A stretch of DNA of 64,000 nucleotides from Methanosarcina horonobensis HB-1 = JCM 15518 (GTDB lineage: Archaea > Halobacteriota > Methanosarcinia > Methanosarcinales > Methanosarcinaceae), in NCBI RefSeq assembly GCF_000970285.1, contig NZ_CP009516.1, positions 1,467,036 to 1,531,035 of the forward strand. The letters are read 5' to 3'. The translations under genes and the position numbers were made by a program. Below are positions 26,941 through 37,076 of the stretch, one piece after another (positions within the stretch are counted from its first letter, which is position 1; each line of letters opens with the position of its first letter). Under the pieces are notes generated by a model that was not told where the DNA came from, did no database searches, and saw nothing but the letters and a program-made list of their open reading frames with translations.

Positions 26941-28092
26941 ATGGATCTGGAAGATACCCTTCTCATGATGCCTGGTCCCGTACCTGTTGCACCCAGAGTC
27001 CTTAGAGCGATGTCAAAACCGATGATTAACCACCGGAGTGCAGAATTTGCCGGAATTTATACTGATTGCAGGGGAATTCTTGCAGATATTTTTCAGACAA
27101 AAAATGACATTTTTTTACTCAGCGGCTCCGGAACTGCGGGAATGGAAGCTGCAGTCGGGTCTGTAGCCGGAAGCGGAGACAAAGTTATTGCTATAGAAAA
27201 CGGAAAATTCGGAGAGCGCTTCAAAGACCTTGCAGCTCTCTATGCTGAAGTAGTGCCTCTGGAATTTGAATGGGGTCTTCCTGTAGACCTTGAGAAGGTT
27301 AAGGAAAAACTCGAGGAAGGGGCAAAAGCCATTACCCTTGTCCACAATGAGACCTCTGCTGGGATCATGAATCCTGCTGAAGAAATCGGCAAACTTGCAA
27401 AAAAACACGATGCTCTTTTTATCATGGACGGCGTAACCTCCCTTGGAGGAGATGAGGTCAAGGTCGATGAATGGGGTGTCGACATTGCAATCGTAGGTTC
27501 ACAGAAATGCCTTGCAGCTCCCCCTGGAATGGCAGCAGTCTCAGTAAGCGAAAAAGCCTTTGAGGCTATAAATGGCATGAAGAAGAGACCCTACTATAAT
27601 GACCTTAAAGCATATAAAAAGAGCGGGGACAAGCCCAGACCGGAAACACCCTACACACCTGCAATTCCTCTTTTCTATGCCCTTCAGGAAGCCCTTCATA
27701 TCGTTAAAGAAGAGGGTATGGAAGCAAGGATCAAAAGGCACAGAGCCCTCTCCGAAGCAGTACGGGCAGCAGCTGATGCGATGAACATCGAGATGTTCCC
27801 CCAGCTTAACGAATACAGCCATTACTCCAACACCGTCACTGCGATGAAATCCCCTGCAGGAATTGACGGGGAAGACATTAAAAATGACATGAAGAAGCGC
27901 GGTGTAATTATTGCCGGCGGGCAGGAACGCCTGAAAGGCAAGATTTTCAGAATTGGAAGCATGGGGATCGTAACTGGAAGGGATGTCCTCTCAGCTATCC
28001 AGCAGCTGGAAATCGTGCTGAATAAGCGGGGTTATATTGACAGCGTGGGGGCAGGAACTGAAGCTGCAGCACGCGTTATTGACAGGCTGTGA
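26941..28092 (+). CDS. Class V aminotransferase (alanine/serine-glyoxylate aminotransferase family)
   Basis: 383 residues, PLP-dependent fold type I. MPGPVPVAPRVLRAMSKPMINHRSAEF is the family N-terminus, GSGTAGMEAAVGSV the phosphate-binding loop, FIMDGVTSLGGDEVKVDEWGVD contains the PLP aspartate, and VGSQKCLAAPPGMA the Schiff-base lysine (about residue 187). In methanogens such enzymes may provide alanine, serine or glycine transamination; exact substrate cannot be told. It precedes ribC by 101 bases on the same strand, with TATA-like sequence between, so co-transcription is uncertain. Confidence 0.92.
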   Translation: MDLEDTLLMMPGPVPVAPRVLRAMSKPMINHRSAEFAGIYTDCRGILADIFQTKNDIFLLSGSGTAGMEAAVGSVAGSGDKVIAIENGKFGERFKDLAALYAEVVPLEFEWGLPVDLEKVKEKLEEGAKAITLVHNETSAGIMNPAEEIGKLAKKHDALFIMDGVTSLGGDEVKVDEWGVDIAIVGSQKCLAAPPGMAAVSVSEKAFEAINGMKKRPYYNDLKAYKKSGDKPRPETPYTPAIPLFYALQEALHIVKEEGMEARIKRHRALSEAVRAAADAMNIEMFPQLNEYSHYSNTVTAMKSPAGIDGEDIKNDMKKRGVIIAGGQERLKGKIFRIGSMGIVTGRDVLSAIQQLEIVLNKRGYIDSVGAGTEAAARVIDRL

Positions 28093-28154
28093 GAGGGTTT
28101 GAAAATCCTTCATAACCAAGGTTTATAAACGTTTCAGGAAAACCAGAAGAATAA

Positions 28155-28658
<504 letters not shown>

Positions 28659-28706
28659 AGCAACTTTAGTGACTTTAGTTAAAAACAATACTGGAGACCT
28701 TATTCA

Positions 28707-29111
28707 ATGACTATCAGCCTAGGATTTGTTGTAGCTGAATTTAACAGGGATCTTACCTACCAGATGGAGCTGCTTGGAAGAGAACATGCAGAGTTTCTGG
28801 GAGCGACAGTTAAAGAGACCATTCTCGTGCCCGGGGTCTTTGACATGCCTCTTGCAATCAAGAAGCTTTGCCAGAGGGAGGATATCGATGCAGTGGTTAC
28901 CATAGGGTCGGTAATTGAAGGTGAGACCGACCATGACCAGGTGGTTATGCAGCATGCCGCAAGGAAGATTATGGATCTTTCACTTGAGTTTAACAAGCCT
29001 GTAACGCTTGGAATTCCGGGTCCGGGTATGACCAGGATGGCTGCTCATGAACGTGTCGACTATGCCAAAAGGGCAGTCGAGGCTGCAGTAAAACTGGTGC
29101 GGCGGCTGTGA
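28707..29111 (+). CDS. ribH: 6,7-dimethyl-8-ribityllumazine synthase
   Basis: 134 residues. Lumazine synthase fold with [84 protein letters not shown]; the catalytic histidine is in DHDQV. It condenses dihydroxybutanone phosphate with the ribityl pyrimidine. Forty-eight bases after ribC, so almost certainly one operon. Confidence 0.96.
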   Translation: MTISLGFVVAEFNRDLTYQMELLGREHAEFLGATVKETILVPGVFDMPLAIKKLCQREDIDAVVTIGSVIEGETDHDQVVMQHAARKIMDLSLEFNKPVTLGIPGPGMTRMAAHERVDYAKRAVEAAVKLVRRL

Positions 29112-29165
29112 AATTTCCTGATTCCTCAATAAGCTAGCAAAATGCAATAAACCAGGACCATCCCT

Positions 29166-30308
29166 ATGACATCTGCAAGGCTTAAGCGTGTAGAAGAATC
29201 TGCAACGATCAGGATCTCCAATATTGCAACCAGAATGATTAAAGAGGGTACAGACGTTATCAATTTTAGCCTTGGCGAACCTGATTTCGATACCCCGAAA
29301 AATATCTGCGATGCTGCGGCAAAGGCCATGTATGAGGGAAAGACCCACTATGCCCCTTCTGCCGGCATTCCGGAGTTAAGGGCAGCTATTGCCGAAAAAC
29401 TGAGGACTGAAAACAGTCTGGATGTGACAGAAAAAGATGTACTGGTCACACCGGGTGCAAAACAGGGGATTTTTGAAATAATGATGGGCGCCCTCGATGA
29501 TGGGGATCAGGCAATCCTCTTTGACCCTGCCTGGGTAACTTATGATGCCTGCATCCGTTTTGCAGGGGCAGATACTGTCTGGGTTCCCACGGTTCCTGAG
29601 AAAGGTTTCCTTCCTGACAACTTCGCCGAGTACATAAATGATAAGACAAAGCTAATTGTTGTAAACAGCCCTGGTAACCCTACAGGAGGCGTATTCGGGA
29701 AAAAGACCCTGCAGTGTATTGCCGACCTCGCAATTGACCACGACCTTCTGGTAGTCTCAGATGAAATCTATGAGAAAATCATCTATGATAGGGAACATAT
29801 CAGTATTGGCAGTTTTGACGGGATGCAGGAAAGAACCATTACTGTAAACGGTTTTTCCAAAGCATATGCAATGACTGGCTGGAGGCTTGGATATCTTACC
29901 GCCCCTCCTGAGATCTTCAAGCTTCTGCAGAAGATCCAGTCCCACTCAGTGAGCAGCGCTACAACCTTTGTTCAGTACGGCGGGCTTGAAGCCCTTCAGG
30001 GACCCCAGGACGGAGTCAAGGCAATGGTAGACCGTTTTAAAATGCGCAGGGATATCCTTATTGACGGACTGAATAAAATAGGGCTTGAGTGCAAAAAACC
30101 GGACGGGGCTTTCTATGCCTTTGCAAACGTAAGTGAGTATGGGAACGGGACCGAGGTTGCTGAAAGGCTCCTGAAGGAGGCTCACGTGGCAGTGACCCCG
30201 GGAATTGCTTTCGGAGCTTCAGGTGAAGACTTTATCAGGATTTCCTATGCAACATCCATTGATAGAATCCGTGAAGCTCTTGACAGGCTCGAAAAAATAT
30301 TCTCATAA
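29166..30308 (+). CDS. Class I/II aminotransferase, probable aspartate aminotransferase
   Basis: 380 residues. PLP fold type I: NFSLGEPDFDTPKNICDAA, VTPGAKQGIFEIMMGALDDGD, NSPGNPTGGVFGKKTL, the PLP aspartate/tyrosine region VVSDEIYEKIIYD, and Schiff-base lysine in VNGFSKAYAMTGWRLGYL. Substrate-binding arginine in EDFIRISYATS. It fits archaeal AspC (aspartate-oxaloacetate), though related aromatic or prephenate enzymes look alike. Fifty-four bases after ribH on the same strand. Confidence 0.92.
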   Translation: MTSARLKRVEESATIRISNIATRMIKEGTDVINFSLGEPDFDTPKNICDAAAKAMYEGKTHYAPSAGIPELRAAIAEKLRTENSLDVTEKDVLVTPGAKQGIFEIMMGALDDGDQAILFDPAWVTYDACIRFAGADTVWVPTVPEKGFLPDNFAEYINDKTKLIVVNSPGNPTGGVFGKKTLQCIADLAIDHDLLVVSDEIYEKIIYDREHISIGSFDGMQERTITVNGFSKAYAMTGWRLGYLTAPPEIFKLLQKIQSHSVSSATTFVQYGGLEALQGPQDGVKAMVDRFKMRRDILIDGLNKIGLECKKPDGAFYAFANVSEYGNGTEVAERLLKEAHVAVTPGIAFGASGEDFIRISYATSIDRIREALDRLEKIFS

Positions 30309-30319
30309 AATAGAATAGA

Positions 30320-30347
30320 CGGTAAGGGTAAGTTTACCCATACCGTT
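30320..30347. terminator. Bidirectional terminator between aspC and ribL
   Basis: ACGGTA-A-GGGTAA pairs with TTACCC-A-TACCGT around a two-base loop; it lies 11 bases after the aspC stop and overlaps the last codons of convergent ribL. Confidence 0.65.
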
Positions 30348-30753
30348 TAAGGGCCTCTTTTATAATCGCACCGGTACTGCAGAGAGGGCATTTCTTTGAA
30401 AGGGGGATCCTCACTACTTTTGCATGAAGCTCTCTTTTAGTAAGTTCTTTTTCCAGAAGCTCAATATCAAAATGCTGGTCATAGCCGAGAGCAATGATAT
30501 CCGGCCTGATCTCTTTCAGGGGTTCGAACATGTCCTTTTCACTGCCAAGAATGGCTTTGTCTACCGTTCCAAGTGCATCTACCATCTCAAGTCTCTGCTC
30601 CTCGGGCACTACTGGCTTTGGCTTATGAGTCACATTGGAATCCCTGGCAACAATGACAAATAGTTCATCACCAAGAGCCCGAGCCTGAGTCAGAAAATAA
30701 ACATGTCCCGGATGGAGAATATCAAAAGTCCCGGTAGCAAGTACACGCGTCAA
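30334..30753 (-). CDS. ribL: Archaeal FAD synthetase RibL
   Basis: 139 residues. Nucleotidylyltransferase with HPGH (TGTFDILHPGHVYFLTQARALGD) and the second ATP motif near LGYDQHFD. The C-terminal CPLCSTGAIIKEALKRYG carries the two cysteines reported as important in RibL. It makes FAD from FMN and an NTP. It is convergent with the ribC-ribH-aspC run, giving a flavin cofactor locus. The start ATG is preceded by AGGTGATTA. Confidence 0.95.
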   Translation of the reverse strand: MTRVLATGTFDILHPGHVYFLTQARALGDELFVIVARDSNVTHKPKPVVPEEQRLEMVDALGTVDKAILGSEKDMFEPLKEIRPDIIALGYDQHFDIELLEKELTKRELHAKVVRIPLSKKCPLCSTGAIIKEALKRYG

Positions 30754-30910
30754 TTAATCACCTGGTCTCGGGTAATATCCTGCAAGCATAAGAAACTTAC
30801 TGAAAATAGACTCATTCCCTGATCCCTAAGAATTCAATGTTATGCAATCTGTATATGGTGTGAACGGTTATTGATTATTCCAGAAATAACCTTTATGTTA
30901 ATGAATTTTT

Positions 30911-30931
30911 GATTATCGCAAGTAATATATA
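30911..30931 (+). promoter_or_regulatory. Upstream copy of a 21-bp repeat containing TAATATATA
   Basis: GATTATC, G, CAAGTAATATATA; the same 21 bases with one change (G to A at the eighth) recur at 31047-31067. Sits in the gap between divergent ribL and the homocysteine gene. Confidence 0.55.
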
Positions 30932-31046
30932 TGGCTCATAAATATGACTATAGATTATTGAAATGGAACCTTTACAGCAGTAATCTGAAGCCAAATAATG
31001 TAAGGCCAGAACTTTTTAACTCTCTAAGAGTGGCTGTTACCCCAGG

Positions 31047-31067
31047 GATTATCACAAGTAATATATA
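31047..31067 (+). promoter_or_regulatory. Probable promoter element of the homocysteine-synthesis operon
   Basis: Second copy of the 21-bp repeat, with TAATATATA as likely TATA box, 52 bases before the start codon. The shared GATTATC(G/A)CAAG part could be a regulator-binding site. Confidence 0.55.
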
Positions 31068-31118
31068 ATTCTGGCAAAAATTACCATCTAGATAAGTTTA
31101 TAAAAAGAGGAAACCCGT

Positions 31119-32621
31119 ATGGTTGAAAAATCGGTTCATGAGATTAATAAAAAAATTGAAGATGGGAGTGTCAATGTAGTCACAGCCGAGGAAATGGTTG
31201 GTATTGTTGAAAACCTCGGCGTAGAAGGTGCTGCAAGAGAAGTGGATGTGGTTACTACAGGTACATTCGGAGCCATGTGCTCATCAGGTTTGATGCTTAA
31301 TCTGGGTCATTCGGAACCACCAATCAAAATTCAGAAAGTCTGGTTCAATAATGTTGAGGCATACAGCGGAATTGCAGCTGTTGATGCTTATCTTGGAGCT
31401 GCTCAGATATCTAACACGCGCGGGATTCAGTACGGTGGGGCACATGTTATTGAAGACCTGCTCAGGGGAAAAGAAATTAATGTGCATGCAACTTCTTACG
31501 GGACTGACTGCTACCCAAGGAAAGTGCTTGATACGACAATTACTCTTGATGACCTGAACGAAGCAGTTCTTCTCAACCCCAGGAACGCCTACCAGATATA
31601 TAATGCTGCAACAAACAGCTCCAAAAGGATTCTCAATACTTACATGGGCGAGCTTCTGCCCAACTTCGGGAATATCACTTACTCCGGCGCAGGAGTGCTT
31701 TCTCCCCTGTCAAATGACCCTACCTATGAAACCATAGGGACGGGCACAAGGATTTTTATCGGCGGAGCCCAGGGCTATGTTATAGGGAACGGAACCCAGC
31801 ACTCCCCTTCGAGCGGGTTTGGGACCCTTATGCTTAAAGGAAACTTAAAAGAGATGAGCCCCGAGTATTTAAGAGCCGCCTCTTTTACAGGTTACGGGAC
31901 AACTCTGTACATGGGAATTGGAATTCCTATCCCTATTCTTAATGAAAAGATCGCAGCCGCAACTGCAGTACGTGACGAGGATATCACTACCAATGTACTT
32001 GATTATGCAGTGGGCAGCAGGGATAAGCCTGTGGTCAGGATGGTAAACTATGCCGAACTCAGGTCAGGCTCTGTGCAGATTGAAGGAAAGGATATTCCAA
32101 CATCTTCCCTTTCAAGCTTCAAGAATGCAAGAAAGATTGCAAATGAGCTCAAGGAATGGGTAAAGCACGGGACATTCTTTGTCAGCACGCCTGTGGAAAG
32201 ACTTTGCTGCGAAGGATCGGCAAAACCCATGAAGCAGACTCAGGCAGTGCCTCTTGTAAAAGATGTTATGTCCGATTTCATTGTCACCATCAAAAAGGAC
32301 CAGACTGTTCAGGATGCTGCAAAGAAGATCTGGGAGAATTCTTTCAACCACCTTGCAGTAGTTTCGGATACCGGTGAACTGGTAGGAATCCTGACTGCCT
32401 GGGACATTTCAAAAGCCGTTGCGGAAAATATTTTCGATTCCGTAGAAAGCGTCATGACGAAAAAAGTGCTTACATGTGCTCCGAACGAACCTGTAGACCT
32501 TGCAGCCCGCAGGCTGGACCGTTACGGCGTTTCGGCAATGCCGGTAATCGATACTCAGAGAAGAGTACTTGGAATTATCACAAGCGACAATATAAGCAAG
32601 CTCCTTGCAAGGAGGTACTGA
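31119..32621 (+). CDS. L-aspartate semialdehyde sulfurtransferase (DUF39 with CBS pair)
   Basis: 500 residues: a DUF39/HcyBio catalytic domain (about 1-375) and a tandem CBS pair (about 385-500; MSDFIVTIKKDQTVQDAAKKIW and VMTKKVLTCAPNEPVDLAARRL). It is the orthologue type of Methanosarcina acetivorans MA1821, which with the neighbouring ferredoxin-like protein makes homocysteine from aspartate semialdehyde and sulfide. A conserved cysteine lies in TSYGTDCYPRK (about residue 131), the position reported as catalytic. The CBS pair suggests control by an adenosyl compound, possibly SAM. The partner gene starts two bases after its stop. Confidence 0.93.
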   Translation: MVEKSVHEINKKIEDGSVNVVTAEEMVGIVENLGVEGAAREVDVVTTGTFGAMCSSGLMLNLGHSEPPIKIQKVWFNNVEAYSGIAAVDAYLGAAQISNTRGIQYGGAHVIEDLLRGKEINVHATSYGTDCYPRKVLDTTITLDDLNEAVLLNPRNAYQIYNAATNSSKRILNTYMGELLPNFGNITYSGAGVLSPLSNDPTYETIGTGTRIFIGGAQGYVIGNGTQHSPSSGFGTLMLKGNLKEMSPEYLRAASFTGYGTTLYMGIGIPIPILNEKIAAATAVRDEDITTNVLDYAVGSRDKPVVRMVNYAELRSGSVQIEGKDIPTSSLSSFKNARKIANELKEWVKHGTFFVSTPVERLCCEGSAKPMKQTQAVPLVKDVMSDFIVTIKKDQTVQDAAKKIWENSFNHLAVVSDTGELVGILTAWDISKAVAENIFDSVESVMTKKVLTCAPNEPVDLAARRLDRYGVSAMPVIDTQRRVLGIITSDNISKLLARRY

Positions 32622-32623
32622 GC

Positions 32624-33010
32624 ATGAAAATAAAGATCTGCATCCCTACAGAAAGGATACATAACCCCATTATCTCCGAGTCTATTATCGAAACCGGAAT
32701 CCTGCTTAATATTATGGTCGCAAACATCGACTCGACTTACGGAGAACTGATTGCAGACGTTAAAGATTCCAGATTCGACAAAATTAAAAACGCTCTCGAG
32801 TCAAGAGGAGCAATAGTTGCAATTCTGGATCGGCCCATTCACAGGGATGAGGAAGAATGTGTTGAATGCGGGGCCTGTATTTCTGTCTGCCCTATGAATG
32901 TTTACGCTTTTGATGAGAACTGGAGTCTCTGCGTGGATGAAAAGAAATGCATCCAGTGCGGCATGTGTATCAAGATGTGCCCGCACGGGGCTTTAAAACT
33001 GGGAGAATGA
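32624..33010 (+). CDS. NIL and 2[4Fe-4S] ferredoxin domain protein, partner in homocysteine synthesis
   Basis: 128 residues from ATG 32624 (GGAGGT overlaps the end of the preceding gene). N-terminal NIL domain (about 1-70; the ligand-binding fold also seen in methionine ABC transporters) followed by two ferredoxin motifs, CVECGACISVCPMNVY and CIQCGMCIKMCPHGALKL. It corresponds to MA1822 of M. acetivorans, needed with MA1821 for homocysteine formation, supplying electrons or carrying sulfur. Strongly coupled to the upstream gene. Confidence 0.94.
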   Translation: MKIKICIPTERIHNPIISESIIETGILLNIMVANIDSTYGELIADVKDSRFDKIKNALESRGAIVAILDRPIHRDEEECVECGACISVCPMNVYAFDENWSLCVDEKKCIQCGMCIKMCPHGALKLGE

Positions 33011-33031
33011 AAAAACCGAGGTTCGGTTTTT
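33011..33031 (+). terminator. Rho-independent-like terminator after the homocysteine operon
   Basis: AAAAACCGA (33011-33019) pairs with TCGGTTTTT (33023-33031), followed by more Ts, immediately after the stop. Confidence 0.8.
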
Positions 33032-33683
33032 TTCTTCCTTTTTACTCTTCCTCTCCATCTTTTTCCCTTTTTTATCCCAAATCATCCTTTACTGACTTTT
33101 TGGTGGTCTTCGATTAATTGTTAACCGACTTCGGGGTTCCTGAGAAAATCTTTCAGTTCTATCTCCCTGCGCCTCAATGGGCCTGGCCGGACTATAAGTT
33201 AAATAAATGCTTTCTTTTATCCCGGAGATATATTTAATTCAAATAAATCTGTAATGCCTCCACCAGTATGTCCTTCTTATCTTTCCCTTATCCGACCTTT
33301 TTTTACTTTTCCTATTTTCCTACCCTTTTTTTTACTTTTTTTCCCTATTTTTTAACCTTTTAATCTGATATAGGGGGTTCATAAGAGAGTATAGATGTAG
33401 ATACCGATATCTATTCTGAAACCCCTATTATTTATAGATTGAAACAAATAATTACAATGTAGAGTAAGATGATGACAGCCAAAAAGTCATCCACTGTCAG
33501 AAGAATATGCTGTTTGAATCATCTTCTGTCAGAACTGCACTTTAAAAACATATCAACAACTCCCGCAAAACAGACTTCCTCTCTGCATTTTTTCCATTAT
33601 AAGAGATGAAGCAAGCGGAGTATTTTTACAAAAAAACCAGTTTACAAAGTAGTTCTGGAATTCTTGAAAAAGGGGAGTAAAAT
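33032..33683. other. Intergenic region, T-rich, no gene seen
   Basis: 650 bases, very pyrimidine-rich on the plus strand from 33280 to 33360. CTGTCAGAA occurs twice near 33495 and 33525. No ORF with support. Confidence 0.5.
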
Positions 33684-34496
33684 ATGAGAATCCTTGTACT
33701 TTATTCAGGCGAACTCGGAAGAAAGGTTATTCAGAATCTGATAAATTCATCAAATTTCTGCGTATCTTGCGGTGAGCTCTGCAACCACTGCCGTCAGGCA
33801 AGAAAATCTTATGCAAACCTGATTGTGGGGATTCATGAGTTTCAGGACGATCTGCCGCCATTTATTGAGGAACCCTCTCAGTTCATGCCTCCAAAGCTTC
33901 CGGAATGTGATCTGATCCTTGCTATAGGCATTCACCCTGATCTCCTTGCAGCCGTTCCCGAAGTAGTGCAGAAGACCGGAGCAAAAGCCGTAATCGCCCC
34001 TGCTGAGGATTCAAAGAAAACTCCTGCTGGGGTCCTTGAGCAGCTCAGAAAAGAACTTGAAGCCACAGGTGTCGAGTTTGAGGCTCCAAAACCCTTCTGT
34101 GCCCTTGAAAAAACCGGAAAGCCGGTAATAGACGCTTTCGTGGATCTCGGCTTTGGAAAGCCGGTTCTCAGGATCGAGATGAGTCCCGATGGGAAGATGT
34201 TCACAGGAGCAGGCGTGCTCAGGGATGCCCCCTGCGGCTCAACCTGGTTTGTCGCAAAAAAACTCAGCTGGACCGACCTTCAGGGATACAAAGAAACCAT
34301 CTCAGGCGCTCACCATTCTTATCCCTGCACAGGGAGCATGGATAAAGACCCGCAGATCGGAGATACTATCCTGCACAAGGCCGGATATATCATAAGGGAA
34401 GCTGTGGAAGACGGAATGGAGTGTGCAAAAAAAGAAAAAGTCAGGTTTTCGGCAACTTGCAGCGATGAAGTTGAAGCCCTCGCTTTTGAAAACTGA
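33684..34496 (+). CDS. DUF166 family protein
   Basis: 270 residues, a methanogen family of unknown function sometimes labelled thymidylate-synthase-like. MRILVLYSGELGRKVIQNLI starts a Rossmann-like N-terminal region, followed by CVSCGELCNHCRQ, a four-cysteine cluster that could hold Fe-S or zinc. Later blocks are DLILAIGIHPDLLAAVPEV, KAVIAPAEDSKKTPAGVLEQL and DAPCGSTWFVAKKL...HHSYPCTGSM with two further cysteines. The ATG is preceded by GGGGAG. Monocistronic; the many conserved cysteines suggest a redox or metal role. Confidence 0.85.
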   Translation: MRILVLYSGELGRKVIQNLINSSNFCVSCGELCNHCRQARKSYANLIVGIHEFQDDLPPFIEEPSQFMPPKLPECDLILAIGIHPDLLAAVPEVVQKTGAKAVIAPAEDSKKTPAGVLEQLRKELEATGVEFEAPKPFCALEKTGKPVIDAFVDLGFGKPVLRIEMSPDGKMFTGAGVLRDAPCGSTWFVAKKLSWTDLQGYKETISGAHHSYPCTGSMDKDPQIGDTILHKAGYIIREAVEDGMECAKKEKVRFSATCSDEVEALAFEN

Positions 34497-34569
34497 ATGG
34501 AAAAGGAAATGAAGGCACAACTTTTCCGTGCCCCTTCTTCTTTTATCTGATAAAAAAGCCCTTACCAGG

Positions 34570-35295
34570 TTAAGTATAAACATTTACATTCGAAACTACT
34601 TTTTCGAGCTGTGCATGAGAGTAAATCTCTTCACCGGGCTCTACTACTACAAATCCTTCTCCTCTGAAAACCATCTGGACGGATTCTCCAGTGCTTCTTC
34701 CAGCGCTAGTTTTCAGGGAGATGTCACTTTTTATTTCCGGCTCAAGGTTTCCTGCCCAGGCAACTGTAGAGCTCGGGTAAGTAAAGACCGGACGCTCTCT
34801 GGTTACCCTTAAAGTCAAAGGCTCATGGTGAGTGGTAATTGCAATTGTGCCAGTTCCTTCCAGTTTTACATTGTAAATCTCGTTTTCCACCACTCCTGAG
34901 AGTTTTCTCATCATCTTGATATCCCAGGTAATGGAGTCTTCAATGGCAAGGATATCATTGAAGTTTACGCAGATAGAGTCTTTTTCAAGTTTTAGAACGG
35001 AGACCTTCTTTCCTTCGTCAGCAAGGTAGAGTTTTCCTATTCCTTCTACTTTTATAAGGCTGACCCCTTCTCCTGCCAGGGATATCTTTACGCATTTTCC
35101 AAGTCCGTGTTCGAGAGCCCCTTCTCGTGTAAACCTTATATTCCCTGTGTACGCTATCATGGAGCCCATTTTGGTCCATACTGCACCTCTGAGATTCACT
35201 CTCAGCAGATGTTCCCGTTCAAGTTCAAAGATTCCCTGTCCAGGGGCTCTTTCTCCTGTTTTTCGGATAAAATCTTCTAAAGAGTAGCTTCCCAT
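34570..35295 (-). CDS. AIM24 family protein
   Basis: 241 residues from ATG 35295, chosen because GGTGGAG lies just upstream; a longer frame begins 36 bases earlier without support. AIM24/DUF124 beta-barrel pattern: LLRVNLRGAVWTKMGSMIAYTGNIRF, GEGVSLIKVEGIGKLYLADEGKKVSVLKLEKDSICVN and GTGTIAITTHHEPLTLRV ending VVEPGEEIYSHAQLEKVV. AIM24 proteins form multimeric tryptophan-attenuator-like barrels; the archaeal role is unknown. The gene is convergent with the DUF166 gene. Confidence 0.87.
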   Translation of the reverse strand: MGSYSLEDFIRKTGERAPGQGIFELEREHLLRVNLRGAVWTKMGSMIAYTGNIRFTREGALEHGLGKCVKISLAGEGVSLIKVEGIGKLYLADEGKKVSVLKLEKDSICVNFNDILAIEDSITWDIKMMRKLSGVVENEIYNVKLEGTGTIAITTHHEPLTLRVTRERPVFTYPSSTVAWAGNLEPEIKSDISLKTSAGRSTGESVQMVFRGEGFVVVEPGEEIYSHAQLEKVVSNVNVYT

Positions 35296-35517
35296 CTTTT
35301 CTCCACCTCTGGGTACAACTTTATTTTTCAAAATTGTCTAACTAATTAATTGTTTTCAATAAATATAAATAAGTACCTATACTTCTTCTAATAATTATGA
35401 CCAGAATAGTGATCTTAGTTTATATGCCCTGAGCAAGCTTCCTGTTATTTATATGAAGCACACAAAACAATTGTAAAAATAATTTTCGTCTTCAGTTTTA
35501 ATTTCGAGAGGTAGACT

Positions 35518-35880
35518 ATGAAACCAAAGATCGATTCCACAAGTTTTGGTTCAATCATCGTAGAAGGAGAGACTTTTGATTACGATATTCTTATTCGCCT
35601 TGACGGCAGGATAGAAAAACGGGAAAAAATGCTCTCAAAAGAAAAATACGGGACTTCCCATAAAATCTCTCTTGAAGAAGCAGAGCATATTTATGAGGAA
35701 GGAACACAAAAAATCATAATAGGAACCGGGCAGACAGGTTTCGTGGAACTCTCCGAGGAAGCTGAAGATTTTTTCAGGGGAAAAAGATGTGGAATCGAAT
35801 TATTTCCTACCCCCTGGGCAATTGAGCGATGGAATGAAATCGAAGGCAAGGTTTCTGCAATGTTTCATGTAACCTGCTAA
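35518..35880 (+). CDS. Mth938-like domain protein
   Basis: 120 residues, the length of the Mth938/DUF498 family (structure known, function unknown). Sequence features are IDSTSFGSIIVEGETFDYDILIRLDGRIEKREK, EGTQKIIIGTGQTGFVELSEEAEDFF and CGIELFPTPWAIERWNEIEGKVSAMFHVTC. It is divergent from the AIM24 gene across a 222-base gap. The ATG follows GAGAGGTAG. Confidence 0.9.
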   Translation: MKPKIDSTSFGSIIVEGETFDYDILIRLDGRIEKREKMLSKEKYGTSHKISLEEAEHIYEEGTQKIIIGTGQTGFVELSEEAEDFFRGKRCGIELFPTPWAIERWNEIEGKVSAMFHVTC

Positions 35881-36101
35881 AAACAAAATAGATCTGTTAG
35901 AAACAGAACAAATAATTGACTGGAATTTGTTGATCCTCTGGCTCTTTCATACAGGAATTGGCAGTCAATTTTAAGAAACCGGGCAGAACTGTCTGAATTT
36001 TTGATATGACAGCTCTGCTTGTGTTTTGAGGTTAACGCAGTAACTGTGCTTTTTCTGTTATTATCCGGTTATTTTTGTTTCGCTCTCTTATTCAAACACT
36101 A

Positions 36102-36959
36102 TCAGTCCAAATTTATTATTCCAACGCCTTTTTGAATTTCCTTTGCTTCCCTTTTTATCTCCTTTACATGTATATCCATCTGCGGGAACGGAATTTCAAT
36201 TCCTTCTTTTCTGTAAGCTTCAAAGATCCCGGCAGTAAGTGAATTCTTTACACCCATAAAATCTCCGGTCTTTGTCCAGGCCCTGAGCTGCAAATTTACG
36301 GAAGAACTCGCAAGTTCGGTTGTGACCACTGCAGGTTCGGGTTCCTGGAGTATAAGAGGGTGCCCTTTCATAAGATCAAGGGCTATTTTGATAGCTTTTT
36401 CGATATCTGAAGAATAGCTGATGCCCACATCCACGGAAGCCCGTCTCGTAGGCATGCGGGTCATATTGACAATCGAACTTCCCCAGACAAGCTTATTCGG
36501 GATTGTTATAAGCTGGTTGTCAGGGGTCAGAAGTTCCGTTGACATAATCCCTACTGACTTTACTTTTCCTGTCTGTCCGTTTACAACTACTATTTCTTCC
36601 CTGTCAATGGGTCTGATTGCAGCAACCCATATTCCGGCTGTTATATTCGTAAAGGTATCCTGCATACCAAGTCCCAGGACCAGGCCTATTATCGCAGAAA
36701 GGCCCACTATAAAACTGTCCACATCAAAGTTCAGGCTTTTCAAAAATACCAGGACAACTATAATATACAGAAGAATTCTCAGGAAATTTGCCAGAAACTG
36801 AGTCGTAAGCTCAGGCAGTCTTGTTTTCTGTACCCCTTTCCTGAAAAAATAAACAAAAAATTTTACTGAAACAAACCCTGCAATCAGTACTGCTATTGCG
36901 AAAATCAATCTGGACAGGGTTATACCGGTATATGGAATTACATTAAACCATAAGGACAT
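36102..36959 (-). CDS. Small-conductance mechanosensitive channel, MscS family
   Basis: 285 residues. About three N-terminal membrane helices; the pore helix is FIVGLSAIIGLVLGLGMQDTFTNITAGIWV (Gly/Ala-packed TM3), followed by the beta domain ELLTPDNQLITIPNKLVWGSSIVNMTR and the alpha/beta cytoplasmic vestibule. It opens on membrane tension to release osmolytes. Monocistronic; TATA-like sequence at about 36985-37000 upstream. Confidence 0.93.
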   Translation of the reverse strand: MSLWFNVIPYTGITLSRLIFAIAVLIAGFVSVKFFVYFFRKGVQKTRLPELTTQFLANFLRILLYIIVVLVFLKSLNFDVDSFIVGLSAIIGLVLGLGMQDTFTNITAGIWVAAIRPIDREEIVVVNGQTGKVKSVGIMSTELLTPDNQLITIPNKLVWGSSIVNMTRMPTRRASVDVGISYSSDIEKAIKIALDLMKGHPLILQEPEPAVVTTELASSSVNLQLRAWTKTGDFMGVKNSLTAGIFEAYRKEGIEIPFPQMDIHVKEIKREAKEIQKGVGIINLD

Positions 36960-37076
36960 GTATACTGTTTATCGTTCTTTAACTCTATAAAGGTTTATAT
37001 TAAACCCTTATTTGCTGCTAAAAAAACGCTAATTGTAAAACTCAAAAAAGATAAGAACTGTATTGTCCAACAATTT

